From the NCBI GenBank assembly GCA_030141585.1, contig JAQIFP010000008.1:81109-145108 (forward strand): a stretch of 64,000 bases of DNA, in the 5' to 3' direction. Below, piece by piece: positions 1 through 11,704 of this stretch. The stretch is from Ophryocystis elektroscirrha. Taxonomy: Eukaryota; Apicomplexa; Conoidasida; Neogregarinorida; Ophryocystidae. Each line of letters opens with the position of its first letter. Within the stretch, counting starts at the first letter, position 1. The translations under genes and the position numbers were made by a program. The notes under the pieces are model-generated. The model saw nothing but the letters and a program-made list of their open reading frames with translations. It made no database searches and was not told the origin of the DNA.

Positions 1-3000
1 GAAGATGTTTTCACAGCACCAACAATATCAGCTTTTAAAGTGGGTGTACAACGAGCAAATACAGCAGCAGAACAGTTGCTTATAGTGTTTATGAAATCTT
101 CTTTGAAATTTCGAAAAGCCATATCGACAAAGTCACCATCAACAACAATAACAACTTCGTCTGAATAGGTGCACACATTATCTAATGCTATTTTTGCAGC
201 AGATACGTTGGGATATTTCTAAAAGAAAAAAAAAAGTAAGTAAATTCTTAATATTTCTAAATTATCAAGAATGTATGATAATTTTCACGCAAAATCAATT
301 CGCTTTTGATTACATGTGATATAATCATATATTCAATATGACTAAAATTTTCTATATATCTATTCTAAATATAACCTTATAAGTCAAAGTGACAAAAATT
401 TGCTGTCTGGATTTAAGACCTGCGGACAAGGCAATGCAAGTCGCGGTTTCTAATTTGTCTCCTGTCAACATCCAGACAGAGATACCACCATGTCTAAATG
501 ATTCTATAGTGATAGGGACATCATCCTGCAACCTATCTTCAACACCAGTTACTCCAATTAACTCTAAATTGGTGAATAATTCATCTGTAATAGATTTCAT
601 TTTTTCGGAACGGCGGGTTAAAGTGGTTTGAGCAGAGTGATATCTAAAAATAAAATTAAAGACATAAATTAAATTCTCGCAAATTAATCTGTCAATTATT
701 ATCAGTATACACAACTTTAAATATGAATTTTAATTATGTATATAATTATTACATCTGTTGAAAATTGATAAAGTCGTTTTTAGCGATTTCTTTGACAGCG
801 AAAACCATTGTTCTTAAACCTGCACGACCCAAGTTGTCACATTCTTCATCAAGCCACGGAAAAGAATTCGGAATAAGATAATTGCAAACGGCCTGTTCAG
901 CACCTTTAACAAACAACAGATATTTATTGGCTTCAGATTGCAAGTATGGGGCAGGTTTATCTGGAGACGGTATATGACGAACAATGCACCCCATGCGTTT
1001 AGTCTCTGATGAAAACGGAAAGCGATAGCAAACTTCAAAATCTAAATATTCACCATTAAATAATTCCAATCTTATCAAATCTTCGTCAGCCTTGATGAGG
1101 TTTAGTCCAACCGTACGTGCAAAAGTTGTCATAGCTATTTCATCCGGAGATGAAGCTTGGAAAGTAACCTAAATAAAATATTTAAGTTTTTATTCATTGT
1201 TCTATACAATTAAACATATACTAAATAATACTCACAACTAATTATTTAAGTAAATGATTGAATAAAGCAAACAATTGAGCTATAAATTTTAATGTTTATT
1301 TTAATGTTTATTTTAATGTTTATTTTGATGGTGTAAAAGTGATTCAAACTGCCAAAAATAATTTACCAAATATATAATGTATATTCATATTTCAGTATAT
1401 ATAATAATTTAGGAAATAATTATTATGAATTAAAATACGCATTTGCCGTTAAGAAGCTTTTGATTAATAATTTATAAAAGTAATTAATTTATAGCTAACC
1501 TCATCAAAACCTTCCTCACGCGTAGGCAGCACTGTGTGACATAACGACAAACCTAGCATCATTCGCCTGATCTGTTCGGTAATTTTGCTTTGAGTTTGAT
1601 TAACTACAGAACTTTGCTTGTTAGAGAATATTGACTGGACAGACTGCTTCAAGCCTTCAAACCTATCTTGTCCATAACAAGTAGATCCAAAGTGAATTTC
1701 TTTCAAAACCATATCGTTTCTTGTTAAAGTTCCTGTTTTATCTGTGAGTAAAATATCTATACGGCCAAGTTCTTCTGCTATAGCAGTATTTCTAACTAAC
1801 ACTTGACCCATCTTTTTGTCATTGGTAACCGAATAAGCGTAGTATAATCTCGCCATATCCATATTCACACGTAAACTGATTGGAATAATTGAAGACAGTA
1901 TAAGTACAAATCTTATAACATTGATAAAATAATCTTGTTTATTTTGAGAAAAATATCCTAAGATTGCTGATACTACTCCTAAAATTACAAATAAGGCTTT
2001 CGAGATAAAATTAAGCTCTGTATTAAATAATCCTGTTTTTGATCGTTGCGCAGATGTATTTAATAAAGTTCTAGTCTCAACTCCACTATATATTGCTAAT
2101 CCAATAACGGGACCCGTTGTAACTACAGTGGACGCCCATAAAGTATTTTCCTATTAAATAATAATTTAACCAGAAATTAAACCTTCATTACTATTTGTAT
2201 TCTAATCATTATCAAATAATAAAACATACGTTAAAATTTAATACATAAGTACATCTATTTGTTAATTAAATATTACTAAGTTTAGAGGTTCTGCAGAAAC
2301 ATTTGTTGAATCAGTGTTTTCATCGTATATGTCAATTGCTACGTTGGGGTTTTTTTCTTGTAAATTCCTTGAAGATATAGACAAACCCAATTGAGGTTCG
2401 AACTGATACTGGTAATTTCGTTTTGAATTCCAGTAAAATGTACCCACAAACTTATATATGTCTTTTCTAACAAAAAATTGATTTTATTTCTATATATATA
2501 TATATGTATATTAATATATGTCTCTAATATATATATATTATAACCTATCTAAATTTCAGTTTTAAAAAAGTTATACATATAGATATTTAAATTGAGTTTT
2601 ATACATACTTATATCCTACTTCAAATTAATTGTCTTTCTAAAATCTAACATACATAATAACTAGATTATATATAACATAACCTAAATGTTTTATCTTACA
2701 TATATTAATGCAGTTTTATATTAACACGTCTCTTACAAATAACTTTGATAAACTATTTATCATATATACATCAAAAATGCAGCTAGTTTAACGTTAATAA
2801 AGTAAGTTCTTATAAAATTAATGATAGTCTAGTAATTAATCTATAATGTAAAAGCAGTTATCTAAGAAAAGAAATACGCATACTTATATTTTTTAATAAT
2901 GAATAAGGTATAAACAATTTCTACAAACTATAGATATCACAAGATTACATGATTACAAAACATGTTGATTCTATGTCTATGTTTTATTTAAAATTATATG

Positions 3001-4713
3001 ACATGTCCATAGATTATATACCTGGGAGGTTCTACAACAACCCATGCATTCATGAGCTCTATTTGACTGACGCCAACGTTTTGTGTATGGGAAATAGCTC
3101 TGCGAAGTTTCCAATCGGTTTCACCATCAAGCTGATCTGTTCGTACAAATGTAATTCCTCCTTGTGTCGCATGTAAAAGAATCATATCACAAGGTACTCT
3201 TTGATTAGTATTTAATTGAACTAAGTCCCCAATACAAATATCAGACGCTTTAGTTTTGACAAAATTTGAATATTTACGATCAAATACCATATATTCTGCA
3301 GAATTCAACTCTTTATCTTTTTGCATTCTAAAAACAATAAGCATTAAAAGATTTGGAGTAAATAAATCAGTTTTATTACTTATGGCAATTTGATTATATA
3401 GTGATATAATTTAATCATTTTGGTCGTTATACATAACTCATAGGTTTATTAATGAATATATACATACGTATATATATCATTGATTAATTTGTGCTTTATT
3501 TATCTAGTTTATATCAAAAACGTCATAAATATATCCATGAATATATATGCGTGAATTCATTCATGTATTGAACCAGCAATATTTCTATATAATTATATAT
3601 ACAAACGAGCTTGATGATATACCTCTAAATACATATAAATAAATATACTTATATAAGTTTAATATACATAATTATTTGCGTATGTGTATACTAATTTAAG
3701 CTAATCTAGTTTAGAATCAATGGAATTTTCAACGTTTACGTCAAATTACCTTTGAAAATGACTCACAATTTCTCGTATAATACATATAGATAACACAAAT
3801 ACAAGAGGAGCAATGAATGTGAACAACGGCCCCACCCTTACTTTAGGAATAAATTGAGCAAAGACTACAATGAGATAAAACAAATTTTGAAAATGTCTGT
3901 ATTATTGAATTGCCATTTTAATCATTTACTTAAATTGATCAATCAAAACATTTGGTATAAAAGTGAAAATGTTATGTTTTAATGTTGAAATTTTATTCGG
4001 AGCTATTCATAGTATTTATTACATTTTTTGCTTACGGAAAAAATAGGGAACAGTTAAACCATTTAGGTATATTTTCCTTTGTTCCTTTGATACTGTGTGA
4101 GTAAATAGCTTGTATCGTATATAATAAAATATTTTGAGAAACCATAGGGAACACTATAAACACTATAATTTATTTATCAGTATATGTCAAAATCAGACTG
4201 GATAACAATGAAGATATTTTGTATAAAAACTATTAGTATGAAATTATTATTTCTAGTGTAATTCAATAAGGATATTTATAGTTAGATTTGCTTGATATAT
4301 TATAGAGTCATATATATACATATATTTTCTCATGACTACATATAAGTTTTATAGACTTGTATTCGTGCTGTAAACTGAAGATCAACACATCACTCACTGA
4401 ATTCTTAGACTTCATATAAGCTTCTGCAAAATTTTTTGAAATTATAGGAGAAAAGTCTTTATTTGAATAAGACATTTTCTTTAGAGTAGAGTTTTTGTCA
4501 AAATTTAACCAACTATTCCCCCCCGTATCGTAATCTTCAAACAAACAATTGCTTATATGTGTAGACTCTATTAAATTATATAAAGATTATTTGGTAAAAA
4601 TCATATACAATACCTGCCGAGTTTGAGTCTGAACCTTCCCTATTTAAGGGCTGGTATTTTGTATTAGGAGTGTATGTTAACATTTGTATACTTTGTATTT
4701 TGTCTGGTTCCAT
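1..4713 (-). CDS. P4-type ATPase (phospholipid flippase), ATP9/Neo1-like; 3' end beyond window
   Basis: Multi-exon P4-ATPase, which moves phospholipids to the cytosolic leaflet of Golgi, endosome or plasma membranes. Seen from N to C: ATG at 4713; a first membrane span with AQFIPKVRVG (about 3750-3900); an actuator domain with DQLDGETDWKLR (about 3020-3344); SLRVNMDMARLYYAY before the phosphorylation site DKTGTLT (1464-2153); an N domain with KGAEQ and LRTMVFAVKE (about 750-1170); a P domain with LQDDVP and WMLTGDKLETA (about 376-645); and FARCTPTLKADIV in the last exon present (1-219). The gene is cut before the expected GDGxND motif and the C-terminal spans. The SLRVN(L/M)DM stretch after M3/M4 resembles ATP9/Neo1 (P4B), a group known to work without a CDC50 partner; that subfamily call is inference. 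Introns are long and (TA)n-rich. Confidence 0.93.
1287..1322. repeat. Three tandem copies of TTTTAATGTTTA
   Basis: 12-bp unit repeated three times exactly at 1287, 1299 and 1311, then broken. It lies in a P4-ATPase intron. Confidence 0.85.
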
Positions 4714-4986
4714 GCATCTGTTTTTAAGCAGCAAAATTCAGAATACTACAACTTAATTTATTTTAGCGAATTTTTTATATTTAAGAGGTGCACTATAATT
4801 AATCATTAAATTTTATGTTTTTTAAATTTATTTAACTTTAGCTTTAATAAATAATAGTTATGTGACTTGTGAAATAATGAAAAAATTGTTATTGTACTAT
4901 TAGAATATTGCGCTGTTTAAAAATAATAGTATAACAAATAAATATCGCATTTTTTTTTAGCTACCGCTTCACGAATCATTTAAAAA

Positions 4987-6532
4987 ATGATTTTAAGAAA
5001 AATAGTATTTACAGCGTTTTTCAGTATTTGCTTTTGTATATCATGCTACCATGTAAGAAATATTTTTTCTCGAAATTCTTAAAGAGTATAGAATTGAAAT
5101 TGTTAGCTCGGCAGTCATCTTCCACAGTAAGAATTATATAGAAACTTTATAGATGTAGTCTGAATTCTTAATAATACATGATTCTTTCACGGCCTGCACG
5201 AACCCAACAGTTATCGATGGTACCGCATCAGTAAATTATAGTTATGAACATATATTTCAAGGGAGTTATGGATTTTTCAGTAACGATTCATTTTTACTAA
5301 ATTTAATAAGGGGGCTAAAGCTATATGTGCGTCCCAAGCCACTTGCAACTTTTTACAATGGTAAAAACAAGAATTATGTAATTATCCCTCAGGAATCAAA
5401 AAACTAAACAGATATACCTTTGTTCAGATCAAAATTTCATGTCTGCAACCCCAGACCTGAGTTGGGATATCGGTGTTAAGTCAACTATATGTAAGGCTAT
5501 TATATTTTAAACTATAAGTTAACGTGAGTTTATGCATATTATTATAATTTGAAAAGCAAAAATAGCTATTCTGTATAAACTATATATATGTATAAGAATA
5601 TATATATTTAAATACTCAAAGTTACACGAAATGTAGGGTAAAGTTTAGTTCTTTTATTGCATCAAAGATTCCAATAATAATCTGTGTTCAAGTATGCTTT
5701 ACGTGCCTTAATTTAATATAACTAATTTATTCCTAAAATGATGTGGGTTTTGTATTTCTATGGAAATTTGTATTTACTTCTAGTGAGTAATATTAAAAAT
5801 ACATTTAAATAAAATTAAAATCAATAAGCCTCCTTATAGTGCAAGCATAAACATGATTGCATGAGTTTAATACTGACAACAAAGTTTAGACAATAAATCT
5901 TTATAAGATACAGAAAAAAAAAATATTTTGCTCCTAAAGTTGAATAACTAGATTATTTCTAACAGCTAGTATTTAATAATTTTTTTTGAGACAGTGGAAA
6001 ATAAAAATTTTAATCTGGCTGTAAACCAACATTCTGTATGCTCATCTCCTTTGGCTGTACAGGTCATCAGTGACTTAAATGATGCGGTTGAAAAGTATGG
6101 ATGAAATAAAACTCATCAAAGCAGGTGCAAATTCTTGGGATGCGACTTTTTTTCAATCAATTTCAATTTAGGATTGTCTACAGTAACTTTGTAATTATCT
6201 TGCTAATTTATAAGGGTCCCGCAGTTAGCCCAAAACAAGCTTGGTTTTGCAAGCGTAAGATATACTCACACTATTAATTGTAATTCAGACATTCCAGTTG
6301 TGGTCAATCGGTATGAATCAATATATGAGAATGATTCATATAATAGAGACGGTTTTGTAACTTATACTCAGTCGACTGCTGAAATAGAAGCAATTCCTTC
6401 AAAACAATTTTCAATGAAAGCTCCTTGTGGTATAATGTAATAGTTGCCAATTTTTATACAGGTTTAAACGGTCCAATATCCAAAGACCATTACTTTCCGG
6501 GTATACGTGAAGGTAATGGCGGTAAAATGTAG
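4987..6532 (+). CDS. Predicted secreted Cys-containing protein, nine exons
   Basis: Not recognised as a known family. Exons: 4987-5052, 5085-5126, 5159-5377, 5412-5490, 5995-6094, 6125-6182, 6215-6254, 6289-6429, 6462-6532. All introns are GT-AG; seven are 30-34 nt and one is 504 nt. The exons total 816 nt and read without a stop for 271 codons, which strongly supports the model. The first exon encodes a classic signal peptide (MILRKIVFTAFFSICF then CISC). The mature part has at least seven cysteines. Near the C-terminus the pattern EKCKFLGCDFFSIN ... AWFCK ... DGFVTYTQ loosely resembles PAN/apple-type extracellular modules of apicomplexan surface or microneme proteins; that is only an impression. 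It is divergent from the flippase gene, with starts 273 bp apart. Confidence 0.72.
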
Positions 6533-6636
6533 TTTATGCTTAGGGGAAATCATCGGAACTTCAGATTTAAATAAAAAGAAATGAAATTATGATGTTATTT
6601 TTTATGATAAATTTTATGGGGTTGAGTTTATATAGC

Positions 6637-7944
6637 TTAATCAACATTGTAAGCTTCGAGTCGGTCTTTGGGTATATTGTCTATGAGATATATATTTTCT
6701 ATCAAAATTAGATTACTTGGAAGCGTTTGAACATTAAGAGCGTGTTTTTTCGGTTTCTTAGGTTTTTTGTCAACTTTATCATTTATTTTAAAACTACTAG
6801 TCGCTTTGACTTTATTGAAAGTTGAATTTTTATTCACAGACGCTTTTTTTTTTCCAAATAGAAACGCGTTAGATTTCTGAGTATCAAATAAAACAATTTT
6901 TTTTTTTTTTTACATTTCGAGAAGAACGGTACGGGGCTAAACGTTTTATTGGTACCATTTGATTGATAATCTTATCATCTCTACGCCATATTTATGCATT
7001 CTTTACGCCCTTACTTTTTTAAAATATCTTCCGTTGTCATACCATAATCTTCGGGCTCTACTTTATTATACTTGAAACGGACAGGCATCCCTCCTATCAA
7101 ATCTTCATAGTCAAGATTCCAGTAATCATCCATTGCTTTCTGAATCAGTGCTTGATTTTCTGGATTAACATCAATATCTGGTATATCTTTGAAAGCTTCT
7201 TTTGCGTAGTATCCTTCAAATGCTTCAGGAGGGGGCTAAAAAACAAATAAAGTTCAAATTGTATATTAGCTAAATTTATTTAAAATATATTATAATATAT
7301 ATTCAACTCATACAAAATTCTCAATAAATGATTGGAATTATTAATTGGAATGCTCTTACTTTATTTCCAGTCGGAACACGTTTTCTTATCAGATTATGTG
7401 GATGCTTTATACTTCTGAAACATTTGGCGCATAGAGTAAAATTATCACATGTCAAACAATCATATCTAAAAACGTATTTATTAAATGGGTATATATCACC
7501 GTTTTGCTCCTTCTCTTATTCCATAGAAACAACCGTCACATAAATACCAATTATGCTCATAATTGTCATCTAGCTGATTGGTGTTTTCATCTTGAGAATT
7601 ATATTCGTTTGTATTTTGGTCATTAAAGTTGCTCTTATCAACATCATCATCTTTCATGCTAATATTATTGTCTGTCGTCAAAGCTTCATAGCTATTCTCT
7701 GCATGATTTAAAATGTCATCTGCCGTGTTGGCCAATTGTTTTTTTCTTTTTTTTTCAAGCTTCTTTTTTTTTTTTTGTTTTTGTCTAGCAGTCATAATTG
7801 CTTCATCTGCTTCTATAAACTTTTTTTCATCGACTGAAAAAAGCAATTTTAGCATTCAACTTTACAAATAGACAATCTTCAAATAACAGTTTATCAAATA
7901 AATATATACATATATATATATCTATATGTATGTATACAAATAAA

Positions 7945-7981
<37 letters not shown>

Positions 7982-8029
7982 TATATATTTTATATCATTA
8001 TTTTATATATATATATTATATTTTATTTA

Positions 8030-8085
<56 letters not shown>

Positions 8086-8941
8086 CATACATAATTCATC
8101 CTCGTTTTCATCTTTTTGTTCGTCATAAAATTCTCCTAGTATAGCTTGTAGTTCATTATCGTGAGTTTCGGGATTAAAATCTTCTTGAATTTTTGACAAA
8201 ATTATGTCATTTTGAGCTAAGTATAATAATTTTTTGCATTACATTAAATACCTTCAGAAACTCCTGCAATTTTTTGTATGACTTTAAGCCTTTCCAATAG
8301 CTCTTGTCGTTTAATTTCTTTAATTTTTTCTAAGTCTTTTTTACGCTCTTCCTAATAACGTCAAATAATGAATTATTCGTCATGATTTACCTTTTCCCGT
8401 TGTTTTCTCTGCGCTCTCTCTAATCTTTTCTGTTTTCTTTTATTTTCTTTAATTCTAAAGGAGTCTAAAATTTTTCTACAATGTCCTTGGACTTCCACAG
8501 GAACATTTTCTTCGAATCTGTTTACAAAAAGTATAGCTGTTATATATCTACTCAAAATAGTGTATTTATTAATATACGGGTTTATTAAAAGTTAGAGTAA
8601 ATAAAATTGAATATATTAAATATATCAACTATTTAATTATATTTACGCATTGTACAGTTTTAGCAGCTTTACCTAAAATTATAGGCAGCTTCATATTTTT
8701 CCCGTTCTTCAATATTCTGGTCATCATCTTCATCCATAACCGGATTCAAATATGGTTGAAGAGTTGAATTCGTCTTTTTCCACCCTTCAAATATTATATA
8801 GTCTCTTAGAAATTTTTCTCCTTGATCAAGATTTTCATCCGGTTGTAAATATCGGCTAAGTAAATAAGATTCATCTTTGAGGCCTTCTTGTTTTCTCTAT
8901 ACATCAAAACAATGATATTCAGTTATATAAAATAATTATAG

Positions 8942-8982
<41 letters not shown>

Positions 8983-9831
8983 AGTTATACACTCTTTATA
9001 TTGATACCTTCAAAAATGCTTGAAAAGAATCTTCTTCTTCTTTTAGCTGCTGCGCCGATTTTTCAACTTTACATAAAATATCATTGGACTCATCCAAAGC
9101 ATTTGCTGCACTTATAAAACTTTGCTTCAACTGTTCTTGTTCTTTTTCATAAGTTTTAGGATCAGATTCCATAATAGTGGGGAATTTCTCGGCCAGGTCT
9201 TCTTCTTTAGCAATGGCATCTGCTCCTTCCTAAGCGAAAACAAAAAATTGAAAATTAGTAATATAAAGTCTTACACAAGTAAATTACATAGTAAAAAATT
9301 AATTGACTAGACAAGTTTATTCATATAACTTTAACAGGTATTTTTTTTTAAATTATTCACTATTAATTAAAAATTACAAAGAAAACCCTGTATTTTAAAA
9401 AATGTTGTATTTATACGCTATTCAACAACTTAATGAAATTAAGTTACCTTTAAAAGAGCTTGACTTATGAATTTAGTGTATGTGAGTGGTTGTGGTTTTT
9501 TTTCTACTAGTATGTCTTCTTCTTCTTTGTCCTCTTCAGGTTCGGGAAAAAATACTTTTGTTTCATCATAGACATCCTGATCTTTTCGACGTATACGCTC
9601 AACAACTTCAAGGATTTTTGCGTCCATTTCTCGAGTAAGAAGTTCTGCGTCACTGTCCTCTTCCTCTGATTCTGAATCAGATTCTGATCCAGAAGACGAA
9701 ATTTTAGCATTTTTGAATTTTTCTTTTAATTCTCTGTTCTTCCATGTATTATAAGTTTGTTCATATGCTTCATTAATTTTAATATTATCATCAATGTCGT
9801 CTACATTATCGAAAAGCTTAGCTGTTTTCAT
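6637..9831 (-). CDS. KRI1: KRI1-like ribosome biogenesis protein
   Basis: Nucleolar factor for 40S subunit assembly. About ten exons, with ATG at 9831. The N-terminus (MKTAKLFDNVDD ... IKINEAYEQTY) and the following Ser/Glu/Asp-rich stretch fit Kri1. Then come KFLRDYIIFEGWKK (about 8790), a basic coiled segment RKILDSFRIKENKRKQKRL (8373-8518), EIKRQELLERLKVIQKIAG (about 8260-8350) and LDYEDLIGGMPVRFKY (about 7050-7130), the Kri1 C-terminal signature. Near the 3' end two short introns (34 nt and about 37 nt, the latter beginning with a poly-A tract at 6898-6912) restore the frame through INQMVPIKRLAPYRSSR into a Lys-rich tail ending at 6637. One intron (7860-8090) is almost pure (TA)n. Confidence 0.9.
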
Positions 9832-10214
9832 TGGTCCAGGAAGCGATTCCTATATTCCGACAATTTATAGCGTTCATAGTTACAGCAAAATTATTTCGTG
9901 CAAAACCAATATTTTTTTTTAATTTTTTTTGTTAAGAGTAAATTATAACAAACTTAAATTAATTTTTTTGATAAGAAAATAATTTAAGAGTAAATGGGAG
10001 CTTAAATTGATATTTTTGCATTTGTCCATAAATATATATAAAACAATGATTTAAATGTATATAATCTTTCAGTAATTTTATAATTATGCAATAGCATATT
10101 TGTGTTTTTTTAAGGATGTATGAATACAACGTAGAAAGCCATAAAAATGTATGATAGTCATACTGAAATTTAAATCATTTGCAGCATTTACAAAATATTT
10201 GTTAATATAAATTA
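9832..10214. other. Intergenic AT-rich DNA between KRI1 and TRM82
   Basis: About 380 bp between the KRI1 start and the TRM82 stop, both on the minus strand. It has poly-A/T runs but no ORF, hairpin or repeat that I can support. It presumably contains the TRM82 3' UTR and the KRI1 promoter. Confidence 0.6.
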
Positions 10215-11477
10215 TTATCGGGAAAAGACTTTCGTTAATTTAGTGGATTTGGGAAAATGTTTCCAATTATCTATTTTATAAATAGAATAATTAGGCAATT
10301 TTTGGTTTAACAAAGTAGGAAGACTAATATTATTTTTATCAAATAAAATTGGCTCTTGCAAAACTCCAAAATGGTCAATCCAATAAATTAGCTGATGTTT
10401 ATTAATGCTTATTATATTGTCAGTATTCAATGATTCCAAAGTATCTGCTTCAACAATTTGAAGAGCTATAGGATTTCTTTTTAAGTCTATTTGAAAGATT
10501 TCTTTTTTATCTATAGTATAGAAATTATCTAAAGGTAAACACAGTATATTAGAAGTTTCATTTTGAAGCAATAGTATATAAAAAACACCATTAGTTTCGA
10601 CACAGTATATTTTAAGTGGTATATTTATTAATGAATAGGTATCATTTAAAGTGCAGGTTTTTTCTTCAGTAAACAACGTAGTTTTATCATAACTCCAAAT
10701 AGTTAAAGTTCTATCTCCAGATATTGAACAAAAAATGCAAGTTTTATTATCTTTACTTGTTTCAAAACAACATATATCCTGTATATAATCTTTATGTCCC
10801 AATGCATAGCCATAAATCTCAAAATAATTATTTTCCTCGCATGGGGCTATACGTATTCTATTACTTAAATCTCCACTAAATACTGTCGTCCTATCAAGAT
10901 TCATATACACGGAAGTTATATACCCTAAATGAGTACCGTAAGCGAAATTTTTTTCATTTGTTATTTGTTCGTTATCCATCTCTCCAAGCTCTGTAACTAA
11001 TTCATTATGTAACTTATAAGCTTTTTCGTCTTTAGTATTTGTATTTAAATGATTTTTTAAATGCCGAATAGACTGTGCAGTAAGTGCCTTTAACTCCAAA
11101 TGATTCAGTATGTATAAATCTCCAAATTTATCAGCTATAAATACAGCAGATTTACTGTGAACATATCGAGCACACACTGGTTTTTTGCGAAGTAGATAAG
11201 TCTCTACTTTTAACTGAGACTCTATGTCTAATAATATAACAATTTTATTTTCATAAGAAATAAGTAATTTATTACTGAATACCGCCGATGTAGGGTTTTC
11301 ACAAAAATCGATATCTACTATAGGAGAGTCATATATCACTTTTTCATAAATCAAATATGTTTTACTACAAATGTTATACGCATAAAGCGCTGGTCCAACA
11401 CTCCATACTAGCAAATTAAGACTTTTTATATGAGAGAAAGGGCAAATCGGTATTTTCAAAGTGCCGCTTGGTGACAT
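10215..11477 (-). CDS. TRM82: tRNA (guanine-N7) methyltransferase non-catalytic WD40 subunit (Trm82/WDR4)
   Basis: Single uninterrupted 420-codon ORF, within the usual 400-450 residue range of Trm82/WDR4. Trm82 is the beta-propeller partner of the methyltransferase Trm8/METTL1, and the pair makes m7G46 in tRNA. Diagnostic pieces are VFIADKFGDLYIL (about residues 112-124), a blade reading GTHLGYITSVYMNLDRTTV then FSGDLSNRIRIAPC (about 180-210), and YGYALGHKDYIQDICCF (about 223-239), which matches the family's LGHxxFV signature. A later blade has SGDRTLTIWSYD. It is one of five intronless genes in an otherwise intron-rich window. It is divergent from the plus-strand gene at 11705, with 227 bp between starts. 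Confidence 0.86.
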   Translation of the reverse strand: MSPSGTLKIPICPFSHIKSLNLLVWSVGPALYAYNICSKTYLIYEKVIYDSPIVDIDFCENPTSAVFSNKLLISYENKIVILLDIESQLKVETYLLRKKPVCARYVHSKSAVFIADKFGDLYILNHLELKALTAQSIRHLKNHLNTNTKDEKAYKLHNELVTELGEMDNEQITNEKNFAYGTHLGYITSVYMNLDRTTVFSGDLSNRIRIAPCEENNYFEIYGYALGHKDYIQDICCFETSKDNKTCIFCSISGDRTLTIWSYDKTTLFTEEKTCTLNDTYSLINIPLKIYCVETNGVFYILLLQNETSNILCLPLDNFYTIDKKEIFQIDLKRNPIALQIVEADTLESLNTDNIISINKHQLIYWIDHFGVLQEPILFDKNNISLPTLLNQKLPNYSIYKIDNWKHFPKSTKLTKVFSR

Positions 11478-11704
11478 TTTTTTGAATTTTTAAATAAATT
11501 AAAAATTATTTTTGAATATTTGAAATAAAAATAATTAAGCACCTTAATCTGTTATTATAACTAAATGGAAGAAATATTTATATTAAAAAATTTAACAATA
11601 AGAAGAACATATTTTTTTGTAACTGTCACACTTCTAAAATTTAAAATATTCATAAAAAATAATTATTCATGTTTGTTGGTGTTAGTTAAAAACAAAAAAT
11701 AATC

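Noticed and set aside
6898..6912. Frameshift in KRI1 at a 15-base homopolymer
   Set aside because: A 37-nt intron starting GTAAAA and ending CTCAG explains the break and gives a continuous Lys-rich tail.
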